A stretch of DNA of 64,000 nucleotides from Ampelocalamus luodianensis (taxonomy: Eukaryota > Streptophyta > Magnoliopsida > Poales > Poaceae). Under the pieces are notes generated by a model. It did not search any database and was not told the origin of the DNA. It saw only the letters and a list, made by a program, of their open reading frames with translations. Each line of letters begins with the position of its first letter. Position 1 is the stretch's first letter. The position numbers and the translations under genes are program-made. The stretch is from NCBI GenBank assembly GCA_036346255.1, contig CM070633.1, positions 10,974,001 through 11,038,000 of the forward strand, in the 5' to 3' direction. This document shows positions 1 through 10,122 of this stretch, one piece after another.

Positions 1-44
1 TCTCCCCTCACGAGTAGTCGTCGGATCGAGAGCGCTCTCGCAGC

Positions 45-2276
45 TCATATACTAGCTAGCAAACCTTCGTATTCTGCCACGTTATTAGTGGCTTGAAAGT
101 TTAATTGTATGGCATACTTTAAGGTTTCTCCAGTAGGAGATTCCAGGACCACCCCAGCCCCCGAGCCACTTATCGTAAGCGACCCGTCAAAGTACATCGT
201 CCACTGGTCGTGGGAATCAGATCGGGATCTGAGCAGTTCAGATTTGTCCATTCGGCGACAAAGTCTGCCAAGATCTGGGATTTAACGGCCGTTCGGGACA
301 TGAAATGGATGTCGAATGCCCCAAGTTCGACTGACCACTTTGCCATGCATCCTGTTGTTTCCCTATTCTGGAGGATCGCTCCCAAGGGAAACTCAGACGG
401 CACAGCTAGTTTGTGCGTCTGAAAATAATGCCGCAGTTTCCTCGAAGACATGAGGAGGGCATATAGAAGTTTTGAACCGAGGGTAACGCTCCTTAGGTCG
501 TGCAAAACCTCACTTACGTAGTATCTTGGTCGTTGTATGTTTTCACGTTCTATGACGATCGCGCTTATCGCTCGTGGCGTGGCGCTAGGTAAACTAAGAG
601 CGTCTCTCCTAGCTTCGGGAAACCGAGCAGAGCACTCGTAAGATACCTCTTGACTTCCTCAAAGGCTAAGTTAGCCTCTTCTGACCACTCGAAACCTTCA
701 TGTTTCCTTAGAAGTTTGAAGAAAAGCAGTCCTTTTTCTCCCAGTCGTGCTATGAAACGACTTAACGCCGCCATGCATCCTGTGAGTTTCTGGACTTCTT
801 TTTCGTGGTCGGGGCGATTCGAGTGATGGCTTTGATCTTTTAGGATTTGCTTCAATTCCTTGTTGAAACCAGAATCCAAGTAATTTTCTGAAGAGACCCC
901 GAACACACACTTCTCGGGATTCAGTTTCAATTGGTGTTTTCTGAGGTTGTCGAAAGTCTCCTGCAAGTCTATGATATGGTTGAGTCGTTTGGTGCTTTTT
1001 ACGACTAGATCGTCAACATAGGCTTCCAAGTTTCGGCCTAGTTGAGGAGCGAAAGTCGTTTGCATCAAACGTTGAAAAGAAGCTCCGGCATTTTTTAGAC
1101 CAAATGGCATTTTGACATAGCAAAATATCCCAAACGGTGTAATAAATGCGGTCTTTTCTTCATCTTCTCGATGCATACTAATCTGATGATAACCAGAGTA
1201 TGCATCTAGAAAACTCAACATCTCACATCTTGCAGTAGAGTCAACCAGCTGATCGATGCGAGGTAAAGGGAAATCATCTTTTGGACAAGCTTTATCGAGA
1301 TCAGTAAAGTCTACGCACATACGCCATTTGCCATTAGACTTTCTAACCATTACAGGGTTGGCCAACCAGTCTGGGTGGTTGACTTCTCTTATAAAGCCTA
1401 CTTTAAGCAACTTGTCCAATTCTGACCTAATAGCATCTCGTTGATCAGGGGTAAATCTCCGTAACTTTTGTTTTACGGGTAGTTTATCAGGCCGTAGAGC
1501 TAGCCTGTGCTCGATCACATTCCTGGGGACTCCGGGCATGTCGGATGCTTGCCACGCGAAGACATCAGCGTTTGCTTGGAGGAAGGTGATGAGGGCGTCT
1601 TCCTATTTGAGGTCGGAAGAATCCCCAATGCGAACAATCTTCGAGGGCTCCCCTGTGTCCAGAGGAACCTCTTTGACTTGGTCGTTCGGGTTAGGTGCAG
1701 CTTTAGGCTTCGACTTGCTAGTCAAAGGCTGACTTTTATCTCGAGTTGGTAGTTGTCCAACCATCTCAAGGGAACGACGGTCGCAGGAGTGCGCCATCTT
1801 CTTGTCACAATGTATCGTGATCACCCCTTTGGGACCTGGCATCTTAAGACATTGGTACCCATAGTGAGTAGCTATCAAGAATTTTGCCAAAGTAGGTCGT
1901 CCGAGTATGGCGTTATATGCCGTATCGAAATCGACTACATCAAAGGAGACCTTTTCTGTCCTGAAATTGCTTGGTGATCCAAACGTTAAAGGAAGAGAAA
2001 CTTGGCCAATTGGTTTGGCCGAAGACCCCGGTATGATTTCATGAAATGAATATCGTACCAGCCTTACCTTTGTCCTGGGTACCTGCATCTCGTCCCAGTG
2101 CTACGTAAGAAATGTATGTTTAGCGAGCTTCCACCATCAACTAAAACCCGATTGACTCGACAATTGTTGATGGTGGGTTCGACCACTATCGAAATCAACT
2201 CGTCTAGTCGAAGGATCGGACAATCACCTTTCTCAAAAGCAAGGGTGACTTCCACCACTTCGTAATTTATTGACAA
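45..2276 (-). pseudogene. Tat-lineage Ty3/gypsy pol (protease, RT, RNase H, second RNase H), broken
   Basis: Reads right to left. Protease pieces lie at about 2276-1603 (VLVDGGSSLN, then YNAILGRPTL). Reverse transcriptase lies at 1539-565 with the catalytic motif AYVDDLVVKS and MPFGLKNAGASFQ. The usual RNase H follows at 505-170 and an archaeal-type RNase H at 251-45 (MYFDGS, NNVAEYEGL), a hallmark of the Tat lineage. Integrase would lie left of the window. One in-frame TAG (about 1603-1605) separates protease from RT. Two compensating frameshifts near 830-880 scramble the palm-connection segment, and frames change again near 560 and 240. The element would copy its RNA into DNA in the cytoplasm, but this copy is not translatable as one polyprotein. 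Lineage call is firm; finer family is not assigned. Confidence 0.9.
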
Positions 2277-2899
2277 GGGGAGTCGATTGTATTTACCTCA
2301 CACTCAAGCGCGCCAGCTTTCAGCTGTCTCCGTGATTCGTATGCCGAAGATCCCAAATAGATGTGGTCAATGGTGTGTTGTGGGTCCTCGAACAGAATCT
2401 CCTCACCATCCGACTCCTTTTGTCCACTGGTTTGACCTACCTGTTCAAGAGTAGGAAGTGGCCCATTGCGAATAATAGTCCTCGAGTTTCGTAAGAAAAC
2501 TCGCGATTCTGAGATCATGCCCTTCTTTTTATGAAAAGGACACCACCTTGGTTTTTGTTTCTCCGATCTTGGCGTTTACCTTTACCACGATCGGATTTTG
2601 CTTGGGGTTGCGTGGCTCCTTATCGCTCATGGCTAGGACCTCCTTAGAATCTAACAGCGGAGATTTTTGCCTTTTGCCTTGTTCTTAGATTTCCTAGCCT
2701 TTTATCTTTTTCTTACCACTTTCGCTTCCTTGGGGATGTCGTCTTTGAGATCGATAGTATTGTTCCATTCGACCGCCAAAGAAGCGATCGCATATCTATC
2801 GACCATCTCAAAGAGCTCAATGACGGTAGCGGTGGATGTAAAGCTATGTCCTCTGTTATTCTTACGCACGGACTCCTGGCTTGAAAGCCCCGACTGAGC

Positions 2900-4648
2900 A
2901 GTCGAAACTTCCGAATAAATTTGAACTGATCAAGCGCTGATGAATTGGCGAGCGTTTCATGGTTGTTTTTCCTTATCGGTGCGAGTCATCTTCCTTTCTG
3001 GGGATTGTAAGTGCCACGAAATTCGCCAACAATAGATCACAAAGGTGTTGCCACAGTAGATCGATTCGAATGGTGGTTTAAAAGCCACGATCGCGCCGAT
3101 CCTTCGAGTCTGATCGGAAGGTAATTTGCCATGACATGCTCTCCTCCTCCTGCAGCTCGGATAGGCTGTAGTGTAGATTTGGAGGAACTCGATGGGGTTT
3201 TGAGTTCCATCAAATTTCTCCATGTTCGTTGGTCGAAATCGAGGCGGCCAACGAACCGCTCAAGGTCGGTGAGAACGCGGACATCCCGAGATAACCTCTT
3301 GTCTTCTTCTTTGTAAAAACAAGGGGTTAATGTCGCCCGGTGATCGAACTCGTCGATACCCAGCCATGGGGAGACTAGGCCTACAATAGGTCTCAGCCTT
3401 ACGAGGGAAATACTCCTCGTACCCCACTTGCCGCCGTGCGTCTTGTCGCCGAAGTGGTGAAAGATCACCTCTCCCGTGGGCTTGTGGCATTTTCCTCATG
3501 TCGAGAGAACGATGTGAGGGAGAGTCGTGCCGCCTTCTATGCGACGAGTTTTCTGAACGACTGGCAGAAGAAGTAGCCGTACTATTACGACTTCTTGGTT
3601 GTGGTCGACGCAGTCGCTCGAGTTTGGCCATCGTGTTACGAAGCCTTTGCGTGATCTCCTATGCAAAGAGGTCATAACCTGGTGCTCGAGCAAGTTCTTG
3701 GGTCGGGTTTTCCAGCAAATCATTGATGTGCTGGAGCTCTTGAGCTTCCTCCGACTGGAAATAAGCGCGCTCGGGAAGGTTCTTCTGAGCCACTATTCTT
3801 TTCCGTCAGGTTGCCTCAGAATGGTCTGTTTCATACCCCTGAGCTTGCTTTAATGGAGTGCGAGAATGTTGAGGATGTCCTGCACGTTCATTAAAGTGTT
3901 TGTTTCGTTCGCCAGCTGTGGTATCCTTGCCGTTACGACAAGGCGGTGTAGAGTATGCTCAGCGGGAAGCATGTTCAATCCCTCTTCTGGGAGAACGATC
4001 CTTATCAGAGGGAAGGACAAAGACCTCCCGTGGATGACCTCCACTTGCGCTCGAGACCTCCTCACTTGAGGAGCAGTCGAGCGACACCATCTGGCGACTT
4101 GGAGTAAACCCCTCTAGGTGGGGGAACTCCGGGTTATAACCGTCTCCGTCTGCAGGTAGGTCCTGCGTCGGGACGGTTGGATTTGGATGAATAACATGTT
4201 CGATCCTCTTCCCTGCGGAAGCACTCGGAGAGAGAGGACCATCAGATGTCGATGGAGCTCCGGAATGATGGCCTCCAGAGCTTGTCTTGCCAAATCGTAC
4301 TGCCTTGGGGGGACTTGAACACTTGGAGGAAAAACTCTCGTCGTGTTGCGAGTTTGCCCCAAGACAGGCCTGTTGCTTGTCGGGTTGATCCTTGCCTCCC
4401 AAGGAAATTGATCCCTGGTGGCGTCTTGTTGTGGGGATAAGGATCCTCCTCGACCGGTGGTAATGCGATCTCGAGATCGATAGAAGATCTCCAGAGGCCG
4501 CAACACCGTCAGAAGATTCGATACTCGGTTCGTAGTCGAAACCGGCATCCATGTCGACGTCTGCGTAATCGGCCAAGTCGAACCAATTCTCCCCGTTCCA
4601 TTCTCCTACCATGGTAGCATAAAAGAGAAAAGAAAGAACTGTTGACAA
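2900..4648 (-). pseudogene. Tat-lineage gypsy gag, frameshifted
   Basis: Lies between the primer-binding site and protease on the minus strand. The N-terminal part (4648-3959) is a serine-rich acidic segment. Coding pieces then jump between frames at 3723-3496, 3631-3260, 3468-3037 and 3223-2957; the last holds a retrotransposon gag core beginning EKFDGTQNP. Gag would form the virus-like particle. At least three frameshifts break it. Assignment rests mainly on position and the EKFDGTQNP-type motif, since Tat gag is poorly conserved. Confidence 0.7.
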
Positions 4649-4663
4649 GGAATTACCAGAAGA

Positions 4664-4681
4664 TCCCCACGGTTGGCGCCA
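4664..4681 (-). promoter_or_regulatory. Primer-binding site of the Tat element
   Basis: On the minus strand TGGCGCCAACCGTGGGGA follows two bases after the LTR end (ACA, + strand position 4684). A GGCGCC-type site is typical of Tat elements, as opposed to the initiator-Met type TGGTATCAGAGC used by most other elements here. It fixes the 5' LTR boundary. Confidence 0.75.
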
Positions 4682-4683
4682 AC

Positions 4684-5439
4684 TGTCGGTGTTTTAGAAC
4701 CGATCTTACGTAAAGATTGTTTGATTCGGGGGTCTCCACAATTGATCACGCAGACGAAGGAGACACGGGGATTTTTATACAGGTTCGGGCCTTCTCGGAT
4801 GAGAATAATAACCCTACTCCTGTGTATCTTGTATTTGCCCTCTGGATTACAATCGACTGAAGGTTTTTCTAACTATCTTCCAGGAAAGGCTCTCTCTGTC
4901 CCCAAAAGGGTCCCCCCTACTATCTCTAAAAGACACCTATTTATACTAAGTAGTGGTGGACGTCGTCATTCCAGGCTAATTAGTCGCTCATTATTGCGCA
5001 ATAATGAGAGTAATTACCGGAGTAGTAACCTCCCCATGCTGTCAAACGGTTATCAGTCAGAGATAGTGGGGAATTATCTGCAGTTATGTCATAATATAAC
5101 TGTGTATTTTGACTGTTTGGATCCTCACTATTTAGTGAATCTTCGGCGGGTGGGTCGAAAGAATCGTGAGGAATCGTGAGCGAGCTAGTCGTAGAAAGAC
5201 TTACGACCAGGCGTAGTCGTAACGATTATACCATAGTCGTAGAAGAACTTACGACTAGGGGGTAGTCGTAACGATTATACCATAGTCGTAGAAAAGCTTA
5301 CGACTAGGGGGTAGTCGTAAGATAACCTACCACTTCCTGACTCGTTCTTCCCTTATGATATTCAAGGGGTATGCTTTGTGACGTCTTATTTCCTGATTAA
5401 TAAATAAGGATTATTTAGATCCTCGTCAGACCTAAAACA
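4684..5439 (-). repeat. 5' LTR of the Tat gypsy element
   Basis: On the + strand it begins TGTCGGTGTTTTAG and ends CCTAAAACA, giving the TG...CA ends and a short inverted terminal pair (GTTTTAG/CTAAAAC). About 756 bp. The primer-binding site abuts its inner end, so this is the 5' LTR of a minus-strand element; its 3' LTR lies left of the window. It contains the 48-49 bp tandem repeat at 5187-5321. The copia coding sequence starts immediately at 5440, showing where the Tat element landed. The matching target duplication cannot be checked inside the window. Confidence 0.75.
5187..5321. repeat. 48-49 bp tandem repeat with GTCGTA palindromes
   Basis: AGTCGTAGAA recurs at 5187, 5235 and 5284 (periods 48 and 49), about 2.8 copies. 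The last unit holds a perfect 9 bp stem, CTTACGACT (5297-5305) and AGTCGTAAG (5313-5321), with a 7 nt loop; the earlier units carry the same stem with a mismatch. It lies inside the Tat LTR. Confidence 0.85.
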
Positions 5440-7025
5440 ATCGATTGTGTCTTACTAGTATATCTCGTGGATGATGTGCCAAAAAAACTCTCTTTCAAAG
5501 GCTTATGCATTACCTGATGCTGAGTATTGGAAAGAGGCTGTCCATAGTAAGGTGGATTCCATCATGGCTAACGGGACATCAAAGATCACTGATTGTCCTA
5601 GCGGGTGCAAACCTATTGGATGCAAATGGATCTTTAAAAAGAAAATAAGGCATGATGGTACTATTGATAAGTACAAGGCAAGACTTATGGCGAAGGGTTA
5701 TACCCAGAAAGAAGGTGAGGATTATTTTGATACTTACTCTCCTGTTACCAGATTAACCACCATTCGAGTGCTCATTGCATTAGCTGCTTTCCATAGTCTA
5801 CACATCCATCGAATGGATGTAATGACAACTTTCCTTAATGGAGAGTTGGAGGAAGAAATCTATATGGAGCAACCAGATGGTTTTGTGATTGCTGGACAAG
5901 AAAATAAGGTGTGCAAATTAATCAAATCCTTGTATAGCCTAAAGCTATCACCTAAACAATAGAACGAGAAGTTTGATAAAACTTTAACATCTATTGATTT
6001 TGTTGTAAATGAGGCAAATAAGTGTGTATATTATTGTTATGGTAGGGGGTCAAGGAGTGATTTTGTGTTTGTATGTCGATGACATATTATATTTAGGACT
6101 AATACTGTTGTTATTAACGAGGTCAAATCTTTCTTATCTAGATGCTTTGATATGAAAGATTTAGGAGAGACAGATGCTATTTTAAATATCAAATTGATAA
6201 AAAAATGAGGATGAGATCACATTGAACAAATCCCATTATGCTGAGAAAATATTGAGTCAGTTCGGCCTTGAGAACTACAAGATTTTCCCAACTCCTTATG
6301 ATGCTAGTGTTAAGCTTCGAAAGAATTTTGGATTAAGCAAAGATCAGTTAAGATATTCATAAATTATTGGGTCCCTTATGTATCTATCTTGTGTCACAAG
6401 ACCTGCCATATCATTTGCTATGAGCAAATTAAGTCATTTTACTTCTAACCTAGGAGATGATCACTAGGAGGCACTTGAGAGAGTGTTGCGCTACTTGAGA
6501 GGCGCAACCTCATATGTAATTCACTATACTGGGTATCCATCTGTATTAGAAGGATATAGTGATTCAAATTGGATATCTGATGCAGACGAGATCAAAGTTA
6601 TAAGTAGTTATGTCTTTACCCTAGCTGGTGCTACGGTTTCTTGGAGGTCGGGCAAACAGACTATATTGACGAGGTCAACCATGGAAGCGGAACTTGTAGC
6701 CCTAGACACACCCACTGTTAAGGCTGAATGGCTTAGAGAGCTACTGTTGGACTCACCACTGGTTGAGAAACCAATACCGACAATCCTAATATACCATGAT
6801 AACCAACAAGTGTTGATTAATGTTACAAGTACTAAGGATAACATGTAGTCCTCCAGACACGTGAAGTGTAGGCTTAAATATGTTAGAAAACTGAGAAACT
6901 CCAGAGTGATTACTGTGAATTATATTTGCACTAAGAAAAATATGGCAGACCCTTTCACAAAGGGGCTAGCACGGAAGGCGATTTTCGTTGCATCTATGGA
7001 CATGGGAATGAGGCCCATTGGAATT
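5440..7025 (+). pseudogene. Ty1/copia pol fragment: RT and RNase H
   Basis: RT begins near 5470 (AEYWKEAVHS, KWIFKKKIRHDG, KARLMAKGYTQ, RMDVMTTFLNGE) and runs open to a TAG at 5960-5962. The active-site motif LYVDD follows near 6067-6085 after a frameshift. RNase H is at 6483-6848 (LRYLRGATSY, STMEAELVAL), then a DPFTKGL-type tail near 6950-6966. Premature stops include TAG for TGG (PKQ*NEKFD), TAA for CAA (YS*IIGSLMYL), TAG for TGG (DDH*EALERV) and one TAG for a Lys codon (KDNM*SSRHV). The 5' half (gag, protease, integrase) is missing because the Tat element interrupts the copy at 5439/5440; it should resume beyond the window's left edge. Confidence 0.88.
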
Positions 7026-7590
7026 ACAACTCAACAGTAACCCATACTTTCTTTATCAGAGATCCCATGACTTTGGTAATAAGAAAAACAAGTTGAAGTT
7101 GTAACAAGCGAGTAAAGTTAATAATATCTATACCTATATCCTAATAGACAAAGTACTCTCAACTGTATGGAAGGGTGGCTTAAAGCCTTAATGTATTCTA
7201 GTGTCCAATGAGGGGAAAAGGTATTAGCCTACAGGATACCTAAAATGAATACACCTATTCGAGCTTAACTGTGAGGTCGCAGTTCACGAGAATAGGGCAT
7301 TCCCTAGAAAGCTCATGTGCAGATAAGGGAGCATGACCAAATAATGCTCCGTTTAGACGTGGTTCTTTGATAGCCTATTATCAGTTGAAAATTCAAGTGA
7401 AATCTAATCACAAAATGCTATGAATTCAAGGCATAGTCCATTCATCAGCTGTGAAAAGATGAATCTTGTTATTCTAGGTGCACATTCAACCCGTACGGGA
7501 TTTACACTAAAAGAATAGCATATTAACAATACTTTAGCACAATAGTCCTTATCATCATTTTTGCTACTTACCATGGAATTGGTGGGGGAT
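7026..7590 (+). other. 3' untranslated part of the copia element with polypurine tract
   Basis: No coding frame. GGTGGGGGA (7581-7589) directly precedes the LTR start at 7591 and is the likely polypurine tract that primes second-strand DNA synthesis. Confidence 0.6.
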
Positions 7591-8863
7591 TGTTAGAATT
7601 GGGCCCATAATTATAAAGGCCCATTCATTCCTAAAATTCCAAAGTATGTATGGTTTAGTCCCATATTTCCTAGCCAAGTAGTGGGAGAGCAATTTATAAG
7701 GTGGAGTTCTTGTCACCACATGAAACATATAGCACATGACTTGGGTAACATGAGGAAGACTATAGCTAAAGTCACACACACGCACGTACGCACGCGCAGA
7801 CATATATTCGCGTGGCAATCGCGTGACTTGTGTCTTGCGACGCGCAACTGTGAATGTGTCATGAACCTAGTCCACCTTTCTTTTGATAACCTTGCATTTC
7901 TCTCCCACCTTTTAGACTAGTTAGACTAGTGTGGCCAAAATAAAGTGGTGGAAACACTGTGGTCGAAATAATATGATCGAAACACTGTGGTAGAAAAACA
8001 TTGGTCGGATCCATCGACCAGTGTGGATGAAACAAAGTGGTTGAAACACTGTGATCGAAATAAAGTGGTCGAAACACAGTGATCGCAAAACACTGGTCGG
8101 ATCCATAGACCAATGTGGTTGAAATAAAGTAGTCAAAACACTGTGGTTGAAATAAAGTGGTAAAAACACTATAGTCGAAATAAAGTGATCGAAACACAGT
8201 GGTAAAAAATAGTGGTCGGATCCATAGACCAGTATGATCAAAATAATATTGTTGAAATAATATGGTCGAAATACATTGGTCGAAGCTGTAAACCAGTATG
8301 TAATCAGGAATTGATAAACACTTCTTAATTACCATTAATTGGTTTTGAATTAGCAGTAACTTGTGGTTTAATATGTGCTTTGTTATGCAGTTACTAGAGA
8401 GTAATTGTCTCGACCTTAAAAAGATCTGGAGACGTCCAGACCTTATACGGATTGATTCACTTCTTTGTTCTTCTTCTTCCTCTCTGTTCTATTGTGTTGT
8501 CGAACTAAGCCATCCCTTCTCCTCAGCGTACACCGGGAAGGAGGGTGAGTGGGTATCTGTGAACTATTGACGCATAGTTCACCTGCACAGGGTAGCAATA
8601 GGGTTTCTGGGCCGCGCATCTACGCAACCGCTCGCTTCACTGCCTCATCTACATTCTGCACTGCTTCGAGTCTGCGCTGCTTCCTGTTCTTCATCGAGCC
8701 CGACTGTAAGCTAGTTGTGTGACCAAATTATTCTTTTTTAATCCTATTATTGTGTATATCTAGAAGTGCAATGAGTTGAGTATTGCTTGATGCATTTGTA
8801 GTTTTATGTGATCTTTGCCTCATAACAAAATCTGAAATTAAAATATTGTTCATATTACCAACA
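7591..8863 (+). repeat. 3' LTR of the copia element
   Basis: Starts TGTTAGAATTGGGCCC right after the polypurine tract. The end is placed at ACCAACA (8863), giving TG...CA ends and about 1.27 kb; this right end is inferred. It includes a 14 bp minisatellite (7925-8290). No other copy of this LTR is in the window for comparison. Confidence 0.6.
7925..8290. repeat. 14 bp minisatellite with a higher-order GGTCGGATCC unit
   Basis: Alternating 14-mers of the form GTGRTCGAAATAAA and GTGRTCGAAACACA are punctuated by TGGTCGGATCCATMGACCA-like palindromes near 8003, 8095 and 8214. Both strands show open frames here only because of the repeat. Confidence 0.85.
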
Positions 8864-10122
8864 CCAAACTTGCGGGCCATGCAAGAGGCTGCTGAAGCAT
8901 ATGGGTGAAATTTTGTAGCTTCTGATCTTCAGCCAATTGCGGCCTTCAATTGTTGTTGTGGAGGTCTCGTCTGAGAGATGCTAAAGAAGCCATGTTCTTT
9001 TTTATGGATAAATCAATCGCTTTTGTGAGTTTAGTTTTCAAAGGAGGAATACAACATGTTGGACCACATTAGCGACTAGAGGGGGTGAATTGTAGCCCAC
9101 TTTTTCTGTTATGGAATTCCAGTTCTTTTTCACTCCAATACATACTTGTTAATACCGTTCCGGTGGTCATTCCGGTTTACCCATTGTAACAGAACATTTC
9201 AGTACCGGCCTATACCGGTGTACCATTTTGGATATAATTATTTTAAAATTTAAAATATAATTATATACAATATAAATTGTACAAATAGTATTGTATAAAT
9301 AAAAAGTCTAGCAAATAAATGTATACTACGAGACAAACAGTGCACCAATAGGACTGAATACTGGGCTCTATAAATTTCAGGCGGCCAGCTTGGCCACGAT
9401 CCACCAAGGCTACCATTTCTAGCACTTACATGTGGAGTCACCTCCCATATGGCTCATATTTCAGTTTGAGGCTTTGGGTACACAAGCAAGACTGAGTTGT
9501 TGGTCAAAGTTTTTGACATGTGCAAATAAAATATGGGATGACAGTATGGTAGAATGGCTTGGGTTTTGTGTGTGGAAAAGCTACATATGGTTGGCTCTGG
9601 CCAGTACCAAAATGCCCAGAAGAATGAATTCTGCCCGTATTGGCCGGTATTCACCCGGGTGACCGGTATTGAACAGAATTTGACCCGAAACAAAATGAGG
9701 CCTTCTGTATTCCGTTTTACCTAACAGAATGGTACGTATCAGCCATACAAGACTAGAACGGAATGATATTGATAAGTTTACTCCAATAGCTATGCGAAGC
9801 TATGAAGGAGACGAACGGAGAGAGAATGAATACGATAGTTGTGAGAAGTCGCTAGATGCGGTTTTGGATCCCGACGGCATGGCGGATGAGCTATTGCTAC
9901 GGCAGTTGTGCGGCTAGGGTAGGAGATGTGCATAGAAGAGAGATAGTGATTGGATTTTTAGATTTTCTTTCACAATGCATACCAAAACATTGGGTTCTCT
10001 TAAATAGAGATTTAGGCATAACAAGTGGATACTAATTTTATCTCTTAAGGAGAGTAATTGAAACTAACTCTATTTTAAAGAAAGTCCTAAAATAAGAAAA
10101 CTAGGATTAAGAAGGCACATCT
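8864..10122. other. Unassigned stretch with repeat debris
   Basis: No gene recognised. At 9057 TGTTGGACCACATTAGCGAC followed by TAGAGGGGGTGAAT resembles the first bases of another plant LTR (TAGAGGGGGTGAAT is common near LTR starts), so a short LTR scrap is likely. Segments at about 9150-9230 and 9630-9760 are rich in ACCGG/CCGGT and look loosely inverted relative to each other, with an AT-rich block (9231-9310) in the left half; this could be a decayed small DNA element but no clear termini or target duplication are seen. 9900-10122 shows nothing recognisable. Confidence 0.4.

Noticed and set aside
7859..8335. Minus-strand repeat-containing frame of 158 codons
   Set aside because: It is the reverse reading of the 14 bp minisatellite in the copia LTR; no protein family features.
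9150..9760. Inverted-repeat DNA transposon
   Set aside because: ACCGG-rich ends are only loosely complementary and no termini or target duplication could be fixed.
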